A stretch of 47,473 bases of DNA from Acidobacteriota bacterium (lineage in GTDB: Bacteria; Acidobacteriota; Vicinamibacteria; Vicinamibacterales; 2-12-FULL-66-21): positions 1 to 47,473 of the forward strand of contig JACPDI010000041.1 of the NCBI GenBank assembly GCA_016184105.1, given 5' to 3'. This document shows, in pieces, positions 10,670 to 22,364 of the stretch. The notes under the pieces are model-generated. The model saw only the letters and a list, made by a program, of their open reading frames with translations, was not told where the DNA came from and searched no databases. Position numbers and translations under genes: made by a program. Numbering within the stretch: the first letter of the stretch is position 1; each line of letters starts with the position of its first letter.

Positions 10670-11161
10670 GTGCTAATCAGCCGAGAGCTCGCGAAGGCCT
10701 TCAACCAGCAGATCGGACACGAATTCGGCGCCAGCATGCAGTACGTGAGCATTGCCGCGCACTTCCAGCAGCGCCAGCTGCAGCTGCTGGCGAAGCTGTT
10801 CTTCGACCAGGCCGAGGAAGAGCGGCAGCACGCGATGAAGTTCGTGAAGTACGTGCTGGACACGAAGGGGGATCTGCAGATCCCGCCGATTCCTCCCCCG
10901 ACGCCCACCTTTGCGTCCGCCGAGGACGCCGTGCAGGCCGCGCTCGCCTGGGAGCAGGAAGTCACCAAGCAGGTCGCGGCGCTCATGGACCTCGCCGTCA
11001 AGCAGAACGACTACATTGCGCAGGGCTTCCTGCAGTGGTTCGTCGACGAACAGCTCGAGGAAGTCGTGAAGATGGATCGCCTGCTCGGCGTGATCCGGCA
11101 GTCGGGCGAGCGGAACCTGTTGATGGTCGAGGCGTACCTGGTCCACGTCGACAAGGCCTGA
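10670..11161 (+). CDS. Ferritin-like iron storage protein
   Basis: A 163-residue four-helix protein close to bacterial non-haem ferritin (FtnA) length. Ferroxidase ligands are visible: Glu in IGHEFGASMQY (about 18), EEERQHAMKF (about Glu51 and His54), Glu in LAWEQEV (about 95) and FVDEQLEE (about 128). It would oxidise and store iron in the cytoplasm. The start is GTG 10670 with GGGAGAG a few bases upstream. It has its own 107-bp leader after the previous gene. Confidence 0.85.
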   Translation: MLISRELAKAFNQQIGHEFGASMQYVSIAAHFQQRQLQLLAKLFFDQAEEERQHAMKFVKYVLDTKGDLQIPPIPPPTPTFASAEDAVQAALAWEQEVTKQVAALMDLAVKQNDYIAQGFLQWFVDEQLEEVVKMDRLLGVIRQSGERNLLMVEAYLVHVDKA

Positions 11162-11169
11162 CGCCGCCC

Positions 11170-12657
11170 GTGTCCCACATCCTGATCGGCAAGGGCGAGC
11201 GCCAGGTCCACCTGCTTCCGAAGTACGGCAACCGCCATGGGCTGGTGGCCGGCGCGACGGGCACCGGCAAGACCGTCTCGCTGCTGGTGCTCGCCGAGGG
11301 CTTCTCACGCCTCGGCGTGCCGATCTTCATCGCGGACGTGAAGGGGGACGTCGCGGGTCTCGCGATGCCGGGCGCCGCGAACGACAGGATCCTGCGGCGC
11401 GCCGCTGAGGTCGGCATCTCCGGCTATACGCCCGAAGCCAGCCCCGTCGTCTTCTGGGATCTGTACGGCAAGTCCGGGCACCCGGTGCGGACGACCGTCA
11501 GCGAGATCGGCCCCGCGCTGCTGGGGCGAATCCTCCAGCTGAACGACACGCAGGCCGGCGTGCTCGAGATCGCCTTCAAGCTCGCCGATGACCGGGGGCT
11601 GTTGCTGCTCGATCTCGATGACCTTCGCGTGCTGCTGACCTTCGTTGCCGATCACCGCAAGGCGATCTCGAGCGAGTACGGGTTGGTCAGCACGCAGCCG
11701 GTCGCCGCCATCCAGCGCGCGCTGCTCACGCTCGAGCGCGACGGTGGCGAGGCGTTGTTCGGTGAGCCGGCGCTCGAACTGGCCGACCTGCTGCGAACCG
11801 ATCTCAGCGGTCGCGGCATCATCAACATCCTCGCGGCAGATCAACTGATCCTGAAGCCGCGGCTCTACGCGACGTTCCTGCTGTGGCTCCTCTCGGAGCT
11901 GTTCGAGAACCTGCCGGAAATCGGCGACCCGGACACGCCCCGACTCGTGTTCTTCTTCGACGAATCGCACCTGCTCTTCGACGATGCGCCGGCGGCCCTG
12001 CGGGAGAGGGTCGAACAGGTCGTGCGCATCATCCGGTCGAAGGGCGTCGGCGTGTACTTCTGCTCGCAGTTTCCCGACGACGTGCCCAACGAGATTCTCG
12101 GACAGCTCGGGAACCGCATCCAGCACGCGCTGCGCGCCTACACGCCGCGCGATCAGAAGGCCGTGCGAACGGCGGCCGAGACGTTCGTGCCGAACCCGAA
12201 GCTGGATGTCGCCCAGGTGATCTCGCAGCTTGGTGTCGGCGAGGCGCTCGTGTCCACGCTCCAGGAGAACGGGGTGCCCTCCGCCGTCGAGCGGGCGCTG
12301 ATCGCCCCGCCGCGCGCGCGGATTGGCGCCATCACGGCGGAGGAGCGTGCCGCGGTCGTGTCGCGGAGCCCGGTCCGCGGCAAGTACGAGACGCCGGTCA
12401 ACCGCGAGTCGGCCTACGAGATCCTGACGCGGCGCGCCGGCGCCCCCCGCGGACCCTTTCCTCCGGCGCCGCAGACCTCTCACCCTCCGAGCGAGGGCCG
12501 GGGGCCCGTCGCCGACATGCTCTGGGGCACGAAACGCCGCCAGGGGATGGTGGAGACGATGGCCAAGCAGGCGGCGCGCACCGTCGGCGGACAAATCGGC
12601 CGGCAGATCCTCCGAGGGATCTTCGGAGGCCTGCTGGGAGGCACGCGACGCCGGTGA
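11170..12657 (+). CDS. HerA-like ATPase (DUF853, YjgR type)
   Basis: A 495-residue P-loop ATPase. Walker A is GATGTGKT (about residues 25-32), Walker B is LVFFFDESHLLF (about 260-271), and the LLSELFENLPEIGD and CSQFPDDVPNEIL segments match YjgR-like HerA/FtsK-superfamily proteins. E. coli YjgR is the same length. The cellular role of this family is not established. GTG 11170 gives the conserved start SHILIGKGE; 8 bp separate it from the ferritin stop. The C-terminal segment is Gly- and Arg-rich (QIGRQILRGIFGGLLGG), as in the family. Confidence 0.85.
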   Translation: MSHILIGKGERQVHLLPKYGNRHGLVAGATGTGKTVSLLVLAEGFSRLGVPIFIADVKGDVAGLAMPGAANDRILRRAAEVGISGYTPEASPVVFWDLYGKSGHPVRTTVSEIGPALLGRILQLNDTQAGVLEIAFKLADDRGLLLLDLDDLRVLLTFVADHRKAISSEYGLVSTQPVAAIQRALLTLERDGGEALFGEPALELADLLRTDLSGRGIINILAADQLILKPRLYATFLLWLLSELFENLPEIGDPDTPRLVFFFDESHLLFDDAPAALRERVEQVVRIIRSKGVGVYFCSQFPDDVPNEILGQLGNRIQHALRAYTPRDQKAVRTAAETFVPNPKLDVAQVISQLGVGEALVSTLQENGVPSAVERALIAPPRARIGAITAEERAAVVSRSPVRGKYETPVNRESAYEILTRRAGAPRGPFPPAPQTSHPPSEGRGPVADMLWGTKRRQGMVETMAKQAARTVGGQIGRQILRGIFGGLLGGTRRR

Positions 12658-12791
12658 GTCCGTCCGAGCGCATCCTCTATAACGAGCGCGCCACGCATTT
12701 CGAGCTGCGCATCTTCATCAGGCGCGAGCACGTCACCGAAGGGAAGCTGCTGCTCGATCTCGAGCGGCCATCGCTCGTCGTGTCGTCATAA
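12654..12791 (+). CDS. Small hypothetical protein (45 aa)
   Basis: GTG 12654 overlaps the HerA-like stop by 4 bp (GTGA), and its TAA shares a base with the ATG of the next gene (TAATG). That packing is the main reason to call it. The product, starting MSPSERILYNERATHFELRI, is charged, soluble, and ends in LDLERPSLVVSS. I do not recognise a family. It could also be a non-coding gap of chance length. Confidence 0.4.
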   Translation: MSPSERILYNERATHFELRIFIRREHVTEGKLLLDLERPSLVVSS

Positions 12792-13522
12792 TGCCCGACC
12801 TGTTCTGGTTGTACGTCGCCGCGGGATTCGCGGCGCAGGTGATCGACGGCACGCTGGGAATGGCGTATGGCGTGACGGCCTCCAGCCTGCTGCTGTCGTT
12901 CGGCGTGCCGCCGGCGGTGGCGAGCGCCACCGTCCATGCGGCCGAGTGCTTTACCACCGGGGCATCGGCGGCGGCGCATCACGCGTTCGGGAACGTCAAT
13001 CGATCGCTCTTCCGGCGGCTGCTGCTTCCAGGCGTCCTCGGCGCGGCCGCCGGCGCGTACATCCTGAGCAGCTTCCCCGGAGACGCGTTGAGGCCGTACG
13101 TCTCGGCGTACCTGCTGGTGATGGGCGGTGTGATCGTGCTCAAGGCCTTCCGGGAATTTCCACCGCGCGTGGTGACCACCCATCTGGCTCCGCTTGGCTT
13201 CGGCGGCGCGCTGCTCGACGCGATGGGCGGCGGCGGATGGGGACCGATCGTGGCGAGCACGCTCATCGCGCGCGGCAACGACGTGCGGCTCACCATCGGC
13301 AGCGTGAACGCCGTCGAGTTCTTCGTGACGCTGGCGGCCTCAGCGGTCTTCATCGTGATGCTGGGGCTGGGGAACTGGCCGATCATCGTCGGGCTGGCGC
13401 TCGGCGGGCTGGTCGCCGCGCCGATCGGCGCCTGGGCGTGCACGCGCATCCCGCACAAACCGTTCGGCGTCCTCGTCGGCCTGATCGTGATCGCGCTGAG
13501 CCTTCGCGCGCTGCTCACGTGA
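12791..13522 (+). CDS. TauE/SafE family sulfite/anion exporter
   Basis: A 243-residue membrane protein with about seven to eight hydrophobic segments. The two-repeat pattern of TauE/SafE (PF01925) is visible: AAGFAAQVIDGTLGMAYG in the first half and GFGGALLDAMGGGGWGPIV in the second, each with the conserved G-x-x-D/G-rich turn. Members export sulfite, sulfoacetate or related organosulfur anions; the actual substrate is unknown. The start is coupled to the tiny upstream frame. A truncated DinB frame begins 1 bp after its stop. Confidence 0.88.
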   Translation: MPDLFWLYVAAGFAAQVIDGTLGMAYGVTASSLLLSFGVPPAVASATVHAAECFTTGASAAAHHAFGNVNRSLFRRLLLPGVLGAAAGAYILSSFPGDALRPYVSAYLLVMGGVIVLKAFREFPPRVVTTHLAPLGFGGALLDAMGGGGWGPIVASTLIARGNDVRLTIGSVNAVEFFVTLAASAVFIVMLGLGNWPIIVGLALGGLVAAPIGAWACTRIPHKPFGVLVGLIVIALSLRALLT

Positions 13523-13523
13523 G

Positions 13524-13856
13524 GTGCTGGGACACATCATCGACGCCGAGCGCGTCTTCGGCTACCGCGCGTTCCGCATCGGCCGCGGGGACGAAACGCC
13601 GCTCGCCGGCTTTGACGAGAACACCTATGTGGCGCGATCGGCCTACGACGGTATTCCGCTGAAGGAACTCGCCGAGGAGTTCGCGCTCGTGCGCGGCGGG
13701 AACCTCGCCACGCTTCGGCGGCTGGACGGTCGCCACGCCGCGCTGACGGGCACCGCCAACGGCGCGAAGGTGTCCGTGCGCGCGCTGGCCTACATCATGG
13801 CCGGCCACGTGCGCCATCACGTCAAGGGTCTTCGCGAGAACTACGGCGTGGCGTGA
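13524..13856 (+). pseudogene. DinB family protein, N-terminally truncated
   Basis: The 110-residue frame begins directly at EVLGHIIDAERVFGYRAFRIGRGD, normally about residue 60 of a 170-residue DinB-like protein. It continues to the C-terminal LAYIMAGHVRHHVKGL, which carries metal-ligand histidines. The first helices are missing: upstream, the same frame shows only SR before merging with the TauE/SafE gene and a stop at 13497-13499. A GTG at 13524 could still start translation by coupling. More likely a deletion removed the 5' half and this is a remnant. Confidence 0.6.
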
Positions 13857-13875
13857 AAACCGGCCGCTCGGACGA

Positions 13876-15558
13876 TCACTGCGTCACGGAGCGCGGCGGG
13901 GCAGGCGGTTTGGGCATGTCCTCGGCGCTGAAGCGGGGCAGCATCGCGTCGCGCATGGCGACGTGATACACGGCTCCGGCGATGGCCGCCGCCGAGCGCA
14001 TGAGTTCCTCCGGAATCACCCGCTCGTACGTGTCCAGGTTCGTGTGCCACGTGTGGCTGCCGTACTGAATCGGATCCTGCCCGAGCCCGATGCCCGGCAG
14101 CCCGGCTTCGTTGAACGACGTGCTGTCGGTGCCCCCCGTGCGGCGGCTCTTCGTCACCGACATTCCGACAATGCCGTAGTCCTCGAAGGGCGCAAAGGCG
14201 TCGCGCAGGATCTCGCCGGTCGACCTCGGGCCGAAGACGCTGCCCCCGCGGATTCGGCCGGTGCCGGAGTCCACGTTGAAATAGCCGTTGAACTTCGCGT
14301 ACTCCGCCCCGGGGTTCTCGAACGTGCCGAAGTGCTGCGCGACGTACGCCTTCGAGCCGAGCAATCCCTGTTCCTCGCCTCCCCAGAGCGCCACGCGGAT
14401 CGTGCGGCGCGGCTTCACGCCCAGCGCCTTCAGGATCCTCACCGCTTCCATCATCGTCGCGGCGCCCGTCGCGTTATCGGTTGCGCCCGTGGCCGAATGC
14501 CACGAGTCGAGGTGACCGCCGAGCATGACCACTTCGTCCTGCTTGTCCGTCCCTGGAATCTCCGCCAGGACGTTGTACGCCGTGCGCCCTTCGGGATAGT
14601 CGCGGTTGACGATCGTGAACTCGAGCTCCACCGGCGTGCCGTCATCCAGGATGCGGCTGATGCGGCCGTAGTCCTCGTTGCGCAGCACCACGGTCGGCAC
14701 CGCTTTCGACGTGTCGTAGGTCCGATTCTGGAACGCGCGAACCTGGCCGTGCTCGCGCCCCGCGTCGTTCAGCCGGACCAGCACGCCGTTACCCCGCAGA
14801 AATTGATCGATCTGCTGCGCGATCTGGGCGGCCGTGAGCTGGCCGTCGGCGGGACGAGGGGACTCGGGCGGCGTGTAGGCGGGCGCCGGGTTGTCCAGGT
14901 CGAAGCGGCGGCGGAGCGTCGCTTCGTCCATCCGCGGTTCGGGTGAGGTGAGCGAGACCGCGACCTTCGCCGGCACTCCGGCGAGCACGATCCTTCCGGC
15001 GACCTTGTCCTTCACGCTGGCGAAATACTTCGTGAGCGCCTCCTGCGTGGGGCAGGCCGGCGCCGCCGGCGGCGGGGCGGGCTGCGCCGCGGGCGGCGCG
15101 AACGGGCTGCCGCTCGCGCCGGGCGAGGTCGAGCACTGCGGAGGCTCGATCCGGACAGCCTGCCCGGATACGGTTCCGTTTGTTCCCGGCGTCCAGGCGA
15201 GCACCTCGCCGACGAGCGAATCTTTCACGGGGGAGAGAATGAAGCCGGCGAAACGCTCGTTCGCCCAGCCGGGATGACCGAAGTCCCACGGTTCGAGCCG
15301 GGCATTTTCGAGGCCCCACTCGGTCAGCTGCTTCACGGCCCAGTCCGCCGCCGCCTTGTAGGCAGGCGATCCCGTCAGCCGCGGCCCGTGCACGTCGGTG
15401 AGGAAGTGCAGCGTACGCATGACCTGTGAGCGCTCGCGCGCTTCCTTCCTGATCCTGTGGTTCGTCGCGTAGTCGATGTTTTCTTCGGCAATCACCGGCG
15501 CGGTGCCCACGGCGAGCGCCGCCGCAATCATGAGAATCGCGGGTTTCTGTATCCGCAT
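13876..15558 (-). CDS. Secreted M28 family zinc metallopeptidase
   Basis: A 560-residue protein with a signal peptide (basic MRIQKP, hydrophobic AILMIAAALAVG, cleavage near VIAEE), so it is exported. The M28 zinc site is complete: HLDSW, TGATDNATGAA, GEEQGLLGS, NVDSGTG and WHTNLDTYERV, as in aminopeptidase Y/carboxypeptidase Q-like enzymes. A PA-type insert and a Pro/Ala-rich linker lie before the catalytic domain. ATG 15558 is chosen over longer frames because GGAG lies 7 nt upstream and the signal peptide begins there. It is transcribed away from rpsL and converges on the DinB remnant. Confidence 0.93.
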   Translation of the reverse strand: MRIQKPAILMIAAALAVGTAPVIAEENIDYATNHRIRKEARERSQVMRTLHFLTDVHGPRLTGSPAYKAAADWAVKQLTEWGLENARLEPWDFGHPGWANERFAGFILSPVKDSLVGEVLAWTPGTNGTVSGQAVRIEPPQCSTSPGASGSPFAPPAAQPAPPPAAPACPTQEALTKYFASVKDKVAGRIVLAGVPAKVAVSLTSPEPRMDEATLRRRFDLDNPAPAYTPPESPRPADGQLTAAQIAQQIDQFLRGNGVLVRLNDAGREHGQVRAFQNRTYDTSKAVPTVVLRNEDYGRISRILDDGTPVELEFTIVNRDYPEGRTAYNVLAEIPGTDKQDEVVMLGGHLDSWHSATGATDNATGAATMMEAVRILKALGVKPRRTIRVALWGGEEQGLLGSKAYVAQHFGTFENPGAEYAKFNGYFNVDSGTGRIRGGSVFGPRSTGEILRDAFAPFEDYGIVGMSVTKSRRTGGTDSTSFNEAGLPGIGLGQDPIQYGSHTWHTNLDTYERVIPEELMRSAAAIAGAVYHVAMRDAMLPRFSAEDMPKPPAPPRSVTQ

Positions 15559-15656
15559 GGGTTCTCCAGGAAGGCTCTGCGGAAAACCATAGCACGGCCG
15601 CGCTGGCCGCCGGCGCCGAAACGGCTGAGGGAGCGACAGTTGTCTCGATCGGTTGA

Positions 15657-15687
15657 GGCCAAAGGCCAGCCCGTCCGGCCTTTGGCC
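15657..15687. repeat. 11-bp perfect inverted repeat
   Basis: GGCCAAAGGCC and GGCCTTTGGCC are separated by 9 nt. The pair lies between the divergent M28 gene and the rpsL promoter. It could be a dispersed palindrome or an upstream insulator; no T-tract on either strand supports a terminator. Confidence 0.6.
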
Positions 15688-15729
15688 CCCTTTGAGCCCC
15701 TTTGAGCTTTGTCGTGTCGTGTCACCCAC

Positions 15730-15758
15730 TTGCAAGGTTTCTGCAGGTCTGATATCCT
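15730..15758 (+). promoter_or_regulatory. Candidate sigma-70-type promoter of rpsL/str operon
   Basis: TTGCAA at 15730-15735 and TATCCT at 15753-15758 are separated by exactly 17 bp. Each matches four of six consensus bases. It is the best such pair in the region and would start a leader of about 240 nt before rpsL. Confidence 0.5.
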
Positions 15759-15858
15759 CCCAAGGTTTGGGAGACGCTAGGACACCCTATCTAGCGTCAG
15801 CCACCCAGAAGAAGCCGCGAGCTTCTTTCGTGCGTGCCCGGTGAGAACGCCGGGACGC
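15757..15858 (+). promoter_or_regulatory. Hairpin-rich 5' leader of rpsL
   Basis: Four successive stem-loops: CTCCCAA/TTGGGAG (15757-15773), GACGCTAG/CTAGCGTC (15773-15798), GAAGAAGC/GCTTCTTT (15808-15828) and a 9-bp stem with one bulge around CCCGG/CCGGG (15832-15858). The third is followed by pyrimidines and could attenuate. Such structure suggests leader regulation of the ribosomal operon, but no known r-protein leader motif is recognised. Confidence 0.45.
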
Positions 15859-15928
15859 CTGAACGACAACACACGAATAGGGTAAGTCGCAGCAGGCGCC
15901 AAGCATCTGCTTCTAGGCCTGCGGCAAG

Positions 15929-15997
15929 CCTGAAAAGGGGGACAGTCCCACTTTTCGGCGATCGCATTTGAAAAGTGGGACTGTCCCCCTTTTCAGG
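15929..15997. repeat. 28-bp perfect inverted repeat overlapping the rpsL ribosome site
   Basis: 15929-15956 and 15970-15997 are exact reverse complements around a 13-nt loop containing GCGATCGC. The core of the right arm is AAAAGTGGGACTGTCCCC. The last two bases of the right arm are the first two G of the GGGAG that serves rpsL, so the folded RNA would partly hide the ribosome site. The element looks like an inserted palindromic repeat of the REP/RAYT kind. Confidence 0.9.
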
Positions 15998-16005
15998 GAG
16001 TGTCT

Positions 16006-16380
16006 GTGCCGACGATCAACCAGCTCGTGCGCAGGGGACGCGAGAAAGTGCTCTCGAAGACGAAGAGCCCGGCCCTGCAGGACAGCCCGCAGAAGCGCGG
16101 GGTCTGCATCCGCGTATTCACGCAGACGCCGAAGAAGCCGAACTCGGCGTTGCGCAAGGTCGCGCGTGTTCGCCTCACCAACGGGATCGAGGTCACCACG
16201 TACATCCCGGGCGTGGGGCACAACCTGCAGGAGCACTCGCTCGTGCTGATTCGCGGCGGCCGCGTGAAGGATCTCCCCGGCGTGCGCTACCACGTCGTCC
16301 GCGGGACGCTCGATGCCGTCGGCGTGCAGGGCAGGAAGCAGGGGCGTTCGAAGTACGGGGCGAAGAGGCCGAAGCAGTAG
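16006..16380 (+). CDS. rpsL: 30S ribosomal protein S12
   Basis: 124 residues, the normal S12 length. It contains the decoding-centre segments [11 protein letters not shown] (streptomycin-site Lys region) and [16 protein letters not shown] 16006 is chosen because it gives the canonical [12 protein letters not shown] start and GGGAG lies 5 nt upstream; the GTG at 16000 would overlap that site. It is the first gene of the str cluster. Translation may be affected by the 28-bp inverted repeat immediately upstream. Confidence 0.97.
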   Translation: MPTINQLVRRGREKVLSKTKSPALQDSPQKRGVCIRVFTQTPKKPNSALRKVARVRLTNGIEVTTYIPGVGHNLQEHSLVLIRGGRVKDLPGVRYHVVRGTLDAVGVQGRKQGRSKYGAKRPKQ

Positions 16381-16386
16381 GTGTCG

Positions 16387-16408
16387 CCGCCGGCCGTTAG
16401 GCCGGCGG
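16387..16408. repeat. GC-rich tetraloop palindrome
   Basis: CCGCCGGCC, loop GTTA, GGCCGGCGG: a perfect 9-bp hairpin in the 44-bp gap between rpsL and rpsG. It is a member of the dispersed hairpin family seen in four other ribosomal gaps. Confidence 0.85.
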
Positions 16409-16424
16409 GTGAGAGACGAACGAA

Positions 16425-16898
16425 ATGCCACGCAGACGAGAGATTCCGAAGCGCGAAGTTCCGTCCGACCCGCTCTACAACAGCTCGCTCGTGACCAAGT
16501 TCATCAACACGGTCATGCGCGACGGGAAGCGGAGCACGGCCGAACAGATCATGTACGGCAGCCTGAAGATCGTTCAGGAGAAGACCGGCGACGATCCGCT
16601 GAAGGTGTTCAAGAAGGCGGTCGAGAACGTCAAGCCGGCGCTCGAAGTGAAGTCGCGCCGCGTGGGCGGCTCGAACTACCAGGTGCCGATCGAAGTGAAC
16701 CCGAACCGCCGCCTGTCGCTCAGCATCCGCTGGCTGGTGAGCTTCGCGCGCTCGCGCGGAGACGGCAAGACGATGGAAGAGAAGCTCGCGAACGAGTTCA
16801 TGGACGCGTCGAACATGCGTGGCGGCGCGGTCAAGAAGCGGGAAGACACGCACCGGATGGCGGAAGCCAACAAGGCGTTCGCGCACTATCGCTGGTAA
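16425..16898 (+). CDS. rpsG: 30S ribosomal protein S7
   Basis: 157 residues, family length 155-157. Primary 16S rRNA-binding protein of the small-subunit head. It has the usual [12 protein letters not shown] start, [27 protein letters not shown] and the C-terminal [20 protein letters not shown]. In E. coli S7 represses the str operon at the rpsL-rpsG gap; here that gap holds the tetraloop palindrome instead of obvious S7-site similarity. fusA follows after 9 bp. Confidence 0.97.
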   Translation: MPRRREIPKREVPSDPLYNSSLVTKFINTVMRDGKRSTAEQIMYGSLKIVQEKTGDDPLKVFKKAVENVKPALEVKSRRVGGSNYQVPIEVNPNRRLSLSIRWLVSFARSRGDGKTMEEKLANEFMDASNMRGGAVKKREDTHRMAEANKAFAHYRW

Positions 16899-16907
16899 CA
16901 ACACGTA

Positions 16908-19007
<2,100 letters not shown>

Positions 19008-19016
19008 CGTGTTGGG

Positions 19017-19085
19017 GCCGCCGGCCCGAAGGCCGGCGGCGACACAGACGGCCGGCACGTGTAGACGCCGGCCTTTAGGCCGGCG
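19017..19085. repeat. Pair of GC-rich tetraloop palindromes
   Basis: Hairpin one: GCCGCCGGCC, loop CGAA, GGCCGGCGGC (19017-19040). Hairpin two: CGCCGGCC, loop TTTA, GGCCGGCG (19066-19085). They fill most of the 90-bp fusA-tuf gap, 25 bp apart. Confidence 0.88.
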
Positions 19086-19097
19086 GAGACGAGAGAG

Positions 19098-20297
<1,200 letters not shown>

Positions 20298-20302
20298 CGA
20301 GA

Positions 20303-20340
20303 ATTTGAGGATGTGAGGATTTCCTCAGATTCAAGGATCA
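20303..20340. repeat. 8-bp phased inverted array
   Basis: ATTTGAGG and ATGTGAGG, a 4-nt spacer, then CCTCAGAT and TCAAGGAT: two octamer-sized units on each side forming an imperfect hairpin. It fills the 48-bp tuf-rpsJ gap. Confidence 0.55.
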
Positions 20341-20345
20341 CAGAG

Positions 20346-20678
<333 letters not shown>

Positions 20679-20684
20679 CTCACC

Positions 20685-20740
20685 TGTAGCGTCCGGCCTT
20701 CAGGCCGGACGTCCCGCGGGGCTGAAGCCCCGGGGCTACA
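20685..20740. repeat. Composite double-hairpin element bounded by TGTAGC/GCTACA
   Basis: TGTAGC (20685-20690) and GCTACA (20735-20740) enclose two hairpins: GTCCGGCC, TTCA, GGCCGGAC (20691-20710) and CGGGGC, TGAA, GCCCCG (20717-20732). This is the most complete copy of the family and shows its likely unit: two inward palindromes within a short terminal inverted repeat. It lies between rpsJ and rplC. Confidence 0.88.
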
Positions 20741-20756
20741 CGTGCGGTGAACATTT

Positions 20757-21443
20757 ATGGTTACAGGCATCATCGGCAGGAAACTCGGGATGACGCAGCT
20801 GTTCGCTGCCGACGGCACCGTGCAGCCCGCCACCGTCATCAAGGCCGGGCCGTGTGTGGTCGTGCAGGGCAAGACCGCGGCGACCGACGGGTACGAGGCC
20901 GTGCAGCTCGGGCTGGTGGAGGAGCGTCCCGCGAAGGTGAACAGGCCCACCGCGGGCCACTTCACGAAGGCGAACGTGCCGCCGACACGCGTGCGGCGGG
21001 AAGTCAAGGTCGCCAGGGGCGCGGAAGCCCCGAAGGCCGGGGAGCAGGTGCTCGTCAACGCCGTGTTCAACGCGGGAGACCAGGTGGACGTCATCGGCGT
21101 CAGCCGCGGGCACGGGTTCCAGGGGGTCGTCAAGCGCCACCACTTCGCGGGGGGCGCGGCGACGCACGGATCGATGTTCCATCGCGCGCCCGGATCGATC
21201 GGCGCCTCGTCGTATCCGTCCCGCGTCGTGAAGGGCATGCGCGCGGCGGGCCGGATGGGCGGAGACCGCGTGACCGTGCGGAACCTGCGCATCGTGAAGG
21301 TGGACGGCGACAACAACCTGCTCGTCGTGCGCGGGGCGATCCCGGGCAAGCCCGGCGGCTACCTGCTGATCCGCAAGGCGCTGGCGCCGCGCCGCGAGCC
21401 GCAGCCGCAGGCGCAGGAAAAGCCGAAGAAGGGCAAGAAGTAG
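20757..21443 (+). CDS. rplC: 50S ribosomal protein L3
   Basis: 228 residues, family length about 205-220 plus a short Gln/Lys-rich tail ([15 protein letters not shown]). Start [16 protein letters not shown]; core [20 protein letters not shown] and [21 protein letters not shown] around the central loop that reaches the peptidyl-transferase centre. rplD follows after 2 bp. Confidence 0.97.
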   Translation: MVTGIIGRKLGMTQLFAADGTVQPATVIKAGPCVVVQGKTAATDGYEAVQLGLVEERPAKVNRPTAGHFTKANVPPTRVRREVKVARGAEAPKAGEQVLVNAVFNAGDQVDVIGVSRGHGFQGVVKRHHFAGGAATHGSMFHRAPGSIGASSYPSRVVKGMRAAGRMGGDRVTVRNLRIVKVDGDNNLLVVRGAIPGKPGGYLLIRKALAPRREPQPQAQEKPKKGKK

Positions 21444-21445
21444 CC

Positions 21446-22066
21446 ATGCAGCTCGAAGTGGTCAACGCGCAGAACGAGAAGGTCGGGCAGATTGAAGTCC
21501 GCGACGAGGTGTTCGGCGGCCCGATCAAGACCGACCTGATCTGGGAAGCGGTCGTGCACCAGAACGCGGGCGAGCGTCGCGGCACGCACGCGACGAAGAA
21601 CCGCGCGCTCGTCAGCGGCAGCGGCAGGAAGCCGTGGCGGCAGAAGGGCACCGGCCGCGCGCGGGTCGGCGAGATCCGGAACCCCTTGTGGCGCAAGGGG
21701 GGCACCGTGTTCGGGCCCCAGCCGCGCAGCTACGACTACGCGCTGCCGAAGAAGGTCCAGCGCGGCGCGCTGCGCGCCGCGCTGGCGGCCAAGTTCAAGG
21801 ATGGCGCCGTGACGGTCGTCGATGCGCTGGCGTTCGGCGAGGCGAAGACGAAGCAGGCCGCCGAGACGCTGAAGCGGCTCGGCGCGGACGGCAAGACGCT
21901 CCTCGTCGACGTGCAGCCCGACGAGCGCGTGGCGCGCTCGACGCGCAACATCGCCGGCGTGCGCCTGGTGCCGAGCGGCCGCCTGACGGCGCGCGACGTC
22001 ATGGACACGACGCGGATTATCGCGACACGCGCGGCGGTGGAGCGCCTCCAGGAAGTGCTGGGATAG
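21446..22066 (+). CDS. rplD: 50S ribosomal protein L4
   Basis: 206 residues, normal length. The tunnel-lining loop [20 protein letters not shown] (about residues 62-81) is conserved. ATG 21446 starts 2 bp after the L3 stop. In E. coli L4 represses the S10 operon; no matching leader was recognised here. Confidence 0.96.
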   Translation: MQLEVVNAQNEKVGQIEVRDEVFGGPIKTDLIWEAVVHQNAGERRGTHATKNRALVSGSGRKPWRQKGTGRARVGEIRNPLWRKGGTVFGPQPRSYDYALPKKVQRGALRAALAAKFKDGAVTVVDALAFGEAKTKQAAETLKRLGADGKTLLVDVQPDERVARSTRNIAGVRLVPSGRLTARDVMDTTRIIATRAAVERLQEVLG

Positions 22067-22068
22067 CG

Positions 22069-22362
22069 ATGAAACTGACAGACGTGATCCGTCGCCCGCT
22101 GATCACCGAAAAGACGACCGTGATGCGCGAGAACGGCCGCAGCACGATCGCCTTCGAGGTGGCCTCCGCGGCGACGAAGGTGGACATCAAGCGCGCGGTG
22201 GAGAAGCTGTTCGGCGCCAAGGTGGACGGCATCCGGACCGCGCTCGTGCACGGGAAGATGAAGCGCCAGGGGCGGTTTGCCGGCCGGCGCCCGGACTGGA
22301 AGAAGGCCTACGTCCGCCTGAAGGCAGGCGAGAAAGTGCCCGACTTCCTCGAGGGAGCGTAA
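22069..22362 (+). CDS. rplW: 50S ribosomal protein L23
   Basis: 97 residues, normal length. Begins [17 protein letters not shown] and has the [20 protein letters not shown] region that binds 23S rRNA at the tunnel exit, where signal recognition particle and trigger factor dock. Two base pairs separate it from rplD and rplB. Confidence 0.95.
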   Translation: MKLTDVIRRPLITEKTTVMRENGRSTIAFEVASAATKVDIKRAVEKLFGAKVDGIRTALVHGKMKRQGRFAGRRPDWKKAYVRLKAGEKVPDFLEGA

Positions 22363-22364
22363 CC

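Larger units (their letters stand above)
15559..16005. other. Divergent regulatory region between M28 peptidase and rpsL
   Basis: 447 bp without a gene. In order it contains: an 11-bp inverted repeat GGCCAAAGGCC/GGCCTTTGGCC (15657-15667 with 15677-15687), a CCCCTTTGAG direct repeat (about 15686-15706), the candidate rpsL promoter (15730-15758), a run of four small hairpins (15757-15858), and a 28-bp inverted repeat ending at the rpsL ribosome site. Confidence 0.7.

Noticed and set aside
15808-15828. Intrinsic terminator before rpsL
   Set aside because: The stem is only 7-8 bp with AT-rich pairs and the U residues lie in the stem, so full termination is unlikely; kept only as part of the leader.
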